Of a stretch of DNA of 9,047 nucleotides, positions 4,697 through 9,047 are shown in pieces. This DNA is from Candidatus Delongbacteria bacterium (GTDB lineage: Bacteria; UBA4055), in the NCBI GenBank assembly GCA_013139625.1, contig WTAK01000029.1, positions 1 to 9,047 on the forward strand, written 5' to 3'. Under the pieces are notes generated by a model. It saw only the letters and a program-made list of their open reading frames with translations. It was not told the DNA's origin and did no database searches. A program made the position numbers and the translations under genes. Position 1 is the first letter of the stretch. The number at the start of each line of letters is the position of its first letter.

Positions 4697-7600
4697 ATGA
4701 TGAGATGGAAATCTAATTTATTTTTATTAAGTGTATTTATTTTTATTTCATTTTTAAACGCACAAGAATTAAGAACTAAGAATTATATTAAATCATATAC
4801 AATTGACGAGTATGGCAACAGAATAACTATTAGTAAAGTTTCTGGTTATCCTCCTGAGAAACTTCCTGTAAGTAACTATACTCCACCAAAAACAATGGAA
4901 AAGGGAATTTTCTTTGCTCTTGATAATGTACCAGGTTATTCCTGGTCATATGGGGCTATGCCAACTGCAGCTGCAATGTTAGTTGCATATTATGATCATC
5001 TTGGTGTAGAGGATGCGTATACAGGAACTGAAGGAAGTGGTTTAGCACCAATGACAAACGCAACATGGAATTCTCAAGCTTCGACATCAGGAACGGATGA
5101 AAATCCAATTGCAGGTACAAATCAAGACGTTGATGGAAGAGATAAAAGAGGTCACTCAGATGACTATTGGACAGATTATGGTGACGAAGCAACTGATCCA
5201 TATTATGGAGCATGGTCTGAGCACATATGGTACGAGAATGATGTTAATAGTGCTTGTACTGCTGACTACATGGGTACAAACCAGTGGTATAACTGGGAAA
5301 ACTCTGATGGTAGTACTTCTATTTGGAGTAGTGGTGGTGGAGTTTATGATTATGTAGGTTCTGAAGCTTCAACTCCTGCATTAAGAGATGGTATACATGG
5401 TTTAAGATTATTCTGGGAAGCTTTAGGTTACACTGTTGACTTGAACTATACTAGAACTATCTCAGATTATAACGATCCTGATGATGATCCTGATGAAGGA
5501 CCTATGGTTGGTGGATTTACATTCGAGATGTATATGAATGAGATCGATCAAGGTTTACCTGTGATCGTACAGATCGAAGGTCACTCAATGACTGGATACG
5601 GTTATGATAATACTAATGAATTAGCTCCAAAAGTTATCATTCGTGATACTTGGAGTTATGATGTTTCTGATACTCACGTGATGGATTGGATGGGACTATA
5701 TTCAAATATGCAACACTATGCAATTTCAGTTATCCATTTAGGAACTGAGAGTGGATGGTTTGCTCCACAAAATGTTCTTGCATTAAATAATGACAGAACT
5801 GTTACTGTAAATTGGGATGATCCATCTAAGGGTGGAGAGAACATGAACTATGAAGTTTATAGAGATGACGTTCTTCAAGCTACTGTAGCAACGGAGCAGT
5901 TTATAGAAGTATTTACTTCTGCCGGTGATGGACTTCACACATATTATGTGAAATCTATTTATGTAGATGAGCCATATACAACATTACCTTCTATGTCTTC
6001 TTCAGTTATCGTTTGTGCTTCTGTAACTGAATTTCACGATGATTTTGAGAGTGGAGACGGCGATTGGATGCTAAGTGATGGTTGGGGACTTTGTCAAGAA
6101 TGGGTTTACGGAGGTAGTAATTCACTTTCAGAAAGTCCAAACGCTGATTATCTTGATAATACTGATCAATTAGCAATGGGTGGATCTGTTGGTGAGATCG
6201 CTCCTGGTCTTAATTTTTCAGCTGCTGCGGATGCTTCAATGGATTTCTGGTACAGATATGATATTGAAGTAAGTTTTGACTACATGCACTTACAAACTTG
6301 TAAAGATGGTATTAACTGGGTATCAATTAAAGTTTGGGATGGTGAAACTCCTGCATGGGCTCAAGAAAATATTAGTCTTGGACTATATGCTGGTGAGTCA
6401 AACGTAAGAATTAGATTCTTGTTTGTTTCTGACCCTGGTTATACAACAGAAGGATCAAATATTGATGACTTGAATATTGTTCCATCTACAACAGACCTTG
6501 CACCACCTTATGTTTTCTATGCTAAGGATAAAGATTATTTCGATAACAACCCTGAAGGTTTTGAAGTAACTTCAGAAATAACAGATTTCACTGGTATAGA
6601 CTATGCAAACATAGTTTACAGTGTAAACGGTGGTGGAGATCAAACTGTTTCTTCTTACCAAATTCTTGGAGATATTTATTACTTTATCATTCCTGAACAA
6701 ACTCCTGGTGACCATGTAGAATTCTGGTTTGAATGTAGAGATACTGCTGCAGCTCAAAATACAGGTACTACAGCACACCATGAGTACTACGCAGGACTTC
6801 ATCAGAAATATGATGATGGTATTGTAAGTTATTACTCAGAGCTTGTTACAACAACAGCTCAGTATGATTATGTTGCTCATGCTAACAAATGTACTTCATT
6901 CTACGAAGATGTAGTAGGTGTTGTGGTCAGAGGATATGATGATGTAAGTCAGCCGGATGATAACTCTGATCTTATAATTCACGTTTGGGCTGACAACGCA
7001 GGAATGCCTGGTGCTGATTTAATCACACCTCTACAAGTGCCTAACCCTGCAACTTTATCTGAAACTAACAAATGGGCTTATATTGATTTAAGTTCATATA
7101 CAGAACTAGAAGCAATTAGTGGTGATTACTTTGTAGGTATTACTTGTGCAACAGGTGGACCATCAGATGTAACTCGTACTACTTCAGGTGCTCCTTCTGA
7201 GTATCAAGGATACGATTATGGAAAAGCATACTTACAGTTATATATGGAAAATGGCAGTGCTTTAACTTGGGAAAAAGAGACAGGTACTCTTTATCACATA
7301 AGAGCCGTAACTACAAACTACCAATTATCTCCGGGTATTATAGTTGCTAATCCTGATCCATTGGCTAAAACAGTTGAGCTTGGTTCAATTGCAACTGAAG
7401 ATCTTACTCTTACTAACGAGGGTGGATTTGCTTATGATTATAGTGCTGTTATAGATTATACTGTATGGCCAGGTCAAAAAGGTGATGTTACTGTAGAATC
7501 TAACGATTTTGAATCTGGACTTGTTTATACTAATAACCCAGGTGCTTGGTCTGCAGTTGGTGGCGTAGCACAGATAACTACTCAAGGTATTCATACTTTA

Positions 7601-8359
7601 GAATCAGGTGTATTTGATGGAACAACAGCAAGTGCATTGTCTCTTGATTTTACTCAAAATTCTAATGTTAGAACTGGTGGTTACACTAATGTTGAGTATT
7701 CAATAAACGGTGGTACAGATTGGGTACAGGTTTATAACGTAACTGTATCAAATACTACACCTGCTCATATTACACTTCCTAACGTTACTAATGATATGAA
7801 GATTAGATTTATTGGTAATATTACAAAATCTTCTGGTCAAACAGGTAGTTGGGCAATTGACAATGTTCTAGTTTACGGACCTCAAAACATTAACTTTGAT
7901 TGGTTGGATCTTGACCAAGCAAATACTGCTGCAGGTACTGTAACTACTACTGGTAATGATGTAATTGAGATCGAGTATGATTGTTCTGATACTGTAAATC
8001 TTCAGAATGGTGATTATGTTGCTGAAATTACTTTTACAGCTCCAGGTTCTGATACTGTAGTTGTTCCTGTAAACTTAACTATTGGTATTCCTATAGGTGG
8101 AGATCCTGCTGTTCCTGCAAATGTAGTTACAAGCATTTCAGGTTCTGATCTAGTAATTGATTGGGATGTTTCAGCAGATGCTACAGGATATGATGTTTAT
8201 ACATCAGATGATCCTTACGGAACATTCTCACTTACTGCTTCAGTTGGAACTAATCAATATACAGTTGCAGCTGATCAAGCAAAACTTTTCTATTACATTG
8301 TTGCTACAAACGCTGCAAAAGCAGCTCCAAAAACAATTAAGAGAAGTGCTACAAGATAA
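4697..8359 (+). CDS. Exported multidomain protein: C39-like pseudo-peptidase domain plus FN3, MAM-like and Ig-like modules
   Basis: The 1220-residue product begins with a signal peptide (hydrophobic 8-20, probable cleavage after NA22 before QEL). Residues about 68-349 match the C39-like papain-fold family. They carry SYGAMPTAAAMLVAYYD (85-100), ADYMGTNQW (about 189-197), IEGHSMTGYGYD with the candidate catalytic His296, and IRDTW with Asp317. The position normally held by the catalytic Cys (YGC-x-PT) is Ala87 (codon GCT), so proteolysis is unlikely and binding is more plausible. There follow an FN3-like domain (about 353-440), a MAM/jelly-roll-like module opening with DDFESGDGDW (about 447-596), an Ig-like module (about 600-695), and a beta-rich domain (about 700-875). 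Next come the halves of an ASH/BACON-like module (about 877-925 and 1062-1130), interrupted by a second DFESG module (about 935-1060). A final FN3-like domain occupies about 1137-1205. No transmembrane segment, LPXTG or recognisable type IX sorting domain ends it. Start: TAGGAG 6 nt upstream; ATG at 4700 is also possible. It is monocistronic. Confidence 0.85.
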   Translation: MMRWKSNLFLLSVFIFISFLNAQELRTKNYIKSYTIDEYGNRITISKVSGYPPEKLPVSNYTPPKTMEKGIFFALDNVPGYSWSYGAMPTAAAMLVAYYDHLGVEDAYTGTEGSGLAPMTNATWNSQASTSGTDENPIAGTNQDVDGRDKRGHSDDYWTDYGDEATDPYYGAWSEHIWYENDVNSACTADYMGTNQWYNWENSDGSTSIWSSGGGVYDYVGSEASTPALRDGIHGLRLFWEALGYTVDLNYTRTISDYNDPDDDPDEGPMVGGFTFEMYMNEIDQGLPVIVQIEGHSMTGYGYDNTNELAPKVIIRDTWSYDVSDTHVMDWMGLYSNMQHYAISVIHLGTESGWFAPQNVLALNNDRTVTVNWDDPSKGGENMNYEVYRDDVLQATVATEQFIEVFTSAGDGLHTYYVKSIYVDEPYTTLPSMSSSVIVCASVTEFHDDFESGDGDWMLSDGWGLCQEWVYGGSNSLSESPNADYLDNTDQLAMGGSVGEIAPGLNFSAAADASMDFWYRYDIEVSFDYMHLQTCKDGINWVSIKVWDGETPAWAQENISLGLYAGESNVRIRFLFVSDPGYTTEGSNIDDLNIVPSTTDLAPPYVFYAKDKDYFDNNPEGFEVTSEITDFTGIDYANIVYSVNGGGDQTVSSYQILGDIYYFIIPEQTPGDHVEFWFECRDTAAAQNTGTTAHHEYYAGLHQKYDDGIVSYYSELVTTTAQYDYVAHANKCTSFYEDVVGVVVRGYDDVSQPDDNSDLIIHVWADNAGMPGADLITPLQVPNPATLSETNKWAYIDLSSYTELEAISGDYFVGITCATGGPSDVTRTTSGAPSEYQGYDYGKAYLQLYMENGSALTWEKETGTLYHIRAVTTNYQLSPGIIVANPDPLAKTVELGSIATEDLTLTNEGGFAYDYSAVIDYTVWPGQKGDVTVESNDFESGLVYTNNPGAWSAVGGVAQITTQGIHTLESGVFDGTTASALSLDFTQNSNVRTGGYTNVEYSINGGTDWVQVYNVTVSNTTPAHITLPNVTNDMKIRFIGNITKSSGQTGSWAIDNVLVYGPQNINFDWLDLDQANTAAGTVTTTGNDVIEIEYDCSDTVNLQNGDYVAEITFTAPGSDTVVVPVNLTIGIPIGGDPAVPANVVTSISGSDLVIDWDVSADATGYDVYTSDDPYGTFSLTASVGTNQYTVAADQAKLFYYIVATNAAKAAPKTIKRSATR

Positions 8360-8388
8360 TAACTCATTATTTTATAGCTAGTTTTATT

Positions 8389-8418
8389 AAAGAGACCCAA
8401 TTACTGGGTCTCTTTTTT
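8389..8418 (+). terminator. Intrinsic terminator of the large secreted-protein gene
   Basis: AGAGACCCA (8391-8399) and TGGGTCTCT (8405-8413) form a perfect 9-bp stem with the loop ATTAC, extended by flanking A/T pairs. Six T run from 8413 to 8418. Confidence 0.93.
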
Positions 8419-8432
8419 AATTAATTAAATAA

Positions 8433-8461
8433 TTGAATACTGAAACAAAGCAGATTATATT
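8433..8461 (+). promoter_or_regulatory. Possible promoter of the MORN-repeat lipoprotein gene
   Basis: TTGAAT (8433-8438) and TATATT (8456-8461) are separated by 17 nt, in the space just after a terminator. Initiation near 8468 would leave a leader of about 40 nt before the ATG at 8507. Confidence 0.45.
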
Positions 8462-8506
8462 TGAGTACAATTGATGTTATCATTAATAATGTATATAGGA
8501 AAAATC

Positions 8507-9047
8507 ATGAATTTACATTCAACTAAAATATTAAGGAATTTAGTATTCTTAATTTTTGTCTCAATGCTAATATTTTCTTGTACAAAGAAAGAGGATGATA
8601 TATCTACTGAAAAGATAGATAAAGGATCGAATAAGCCGGTTAGAGTAGTTTCCGGGGATAAGTTAAAGGAAAAAGATGGTATAATGTATGAGTACATGAA
8701 AAGTATTCCTTTTACCGGAAGAAGTGAAAAATATACTAAAGACAGTTTACTTTATCAGGAAAAAACCTATAAGCTTGGCAGGTTGAATGGTAATATGACA
8801 TTTAGGTATTCTAATGGACAAAAAGAATTTGAACTTTATTGGCTAAGCGGGAAAAAACATGGTGAAAGTTTTAAATGGGCAAAAGATGGTCAGCTACTGA
8901 TGGAAGAGCATTATCAACATGGAAAATTTCACGGCACTAATAAGGAGTGGTATGAAAATGGGAAGTTGAAGGCAAGCGTTCACTTTAAAGAAGGCAAAAA
9001 TCATAGAAAAGCCGAATACTACTATGAAAATGGACAAATAAGTATAG
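8507..9047 (+). CDS. MORN_2/YwqK-like repeat lipoprotein, cut by the right edge
   Basis: The frame is open from the ATG at 8507 to the window end (180 residues seen). The start is chosen because AGGA lies 6 nt upstream; an in-frame ATG at 8489 lacks this. The N-terminus is basic then hydrophobic (residues 8-24) and ends in the lipobox IFSC with Cys25, followed by TKKEDD, as expected of a lipoprotein. From about residue 85 the protein is made of 20-24-residue repeats with the pattern G-x-x-x-G-x-x-x-x-[WY]-x-x-[ND]-G-x-x. Examples are GRLNGNMTFRYSNGQ, GKKHGESFKWAKDGQ, GKFHGTNKEWYENGK and a last YYYENGQ. This is the MORN_2 (YwqK-type) repeat of beta-hairpins. Such proteins are often annotated as 'YwqK family antitoxin', but that function does not follow from the repeats. 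No partner gene is visible. The total length is unknown. Confidence 0.85.
   Translation, partial: MNLHSTKILRNLVFLIFVSMLIFSCTKKEDDISTEKIDKGSNKPVRVVSGDKLKEKDGIMYEYMKSIPFTGRSEKYTKDSLLYQEKTYKLGRLNGNMTFRYSNGQKEFELYWLSGKKHGESFKWAKDGQLLMEEHYQHGKFHGTNKEWYENGKLKASVHFKEGKNHRKAEYYYENGQISI

Noticed and set aside
4956..7594. Several opposite-strand and out-of-frame open frames of 69-86 codons within the large secreted-protein gene
   Set aside because: They lack ribosome binding sites and recognisable content and lie wholly inside a long, well-supported coding frame.
8489..8506. In-frame upstream ATG of the MORN-repeat lipoprotein
   Set aside because: It would add MYIGKI before the basic N-terminus without a ribosome binding site. 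The AGGA 6 nt before 8507 favours the shorter form, which has a normal lipoprotein signal length.
1..9047. CRISPR array, insertion sequence with transposase, prophage or defence genes
   Set aside because: No regularly spaced direct repeats and no transposase, integrase or nuclease-like coding sequence were seen on either strand.

Overview
The window is AT-rich (roughly one third G+C by eye). It carries five complete protein genes, two protein genes cut by the window edges, one tRNA, and several palindromic or structured non-coding elements. The organism looks like a Gram-negative bacterium of the FCB group, perhaps Cloacimonadota-, Delongbacteria- or Bacteroidota-like. The grounds are the very low GC, a giant secreted protein built of stacked beta-sandwich modules, a lipoprotein with MORN-type repeats, and an array-like palindromic element of a kind seen in such genomes. 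This placement is an inference from style; no marker gene here fixes it.

Layout from left to right. Positions 1-320 hold the tail of a protein resembling the C-terminus of an S41 carboxy-terminal processing protease. It is followed 11 nt later by an AMMECR1-domain (AmmeMemoRadiSam A-type) gene, probably in the same transcript. That gene converges, with a 7-nt gap, on a minus-strand rRNA pseudouridine synthase gene of the RsuA/RluB family. The synthase gene and a plus-strand gene for a soluble sensor-like protein with a C-terminal four-cysteine motif diverge from a compact intergenic region (about 1671-1810). This region has two good promoter-like sequences facing outward and a perfect 7+7 dyad between them.

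The sensor gene ends in a hairpin that also serves, on the other strand, as the terminator of a convergent tRNA gene, read here as tRNA-Val(GAC) with an unusual base at position 33. Next comes a ~107-bp element with terminal inverted repeats and internal stem-loops, then a DEAD-box RNA helicase of the CsdA/DbpA type. The helicase ends with a clear intrinsic terminator.

The largest gene (4697-8359, 1220 aa) encodes an exported multidomain protein. Its N-terminal C39-like papain-fold domain has alanine where the catalytic cysteine is expected, so it is probably a pseudo-peptidase. It is followed by FN3, MAM/jelly-roll-like and Ig-like modules, one of which appears to be inserted inside another. 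After a second clear terminator, a lipoprotein with MORN_2/YwqK-like repeats begins and runs off the right edge.

The genes do not form one pathway. Two of them (pseudouridine synthase and DEAD-box helicase) plausibly act on 23S rRNA during ribosome assembly, together with the tRNA. The right third is devoted to cell-envelope or exported proteins. No CRISPR array, transposase, prophage or obvious defence system was seen. The strongest candidates for something unusual are the active-site-less C39-like giant, the C33 tRNA, and the divergent promoter/dyad module.
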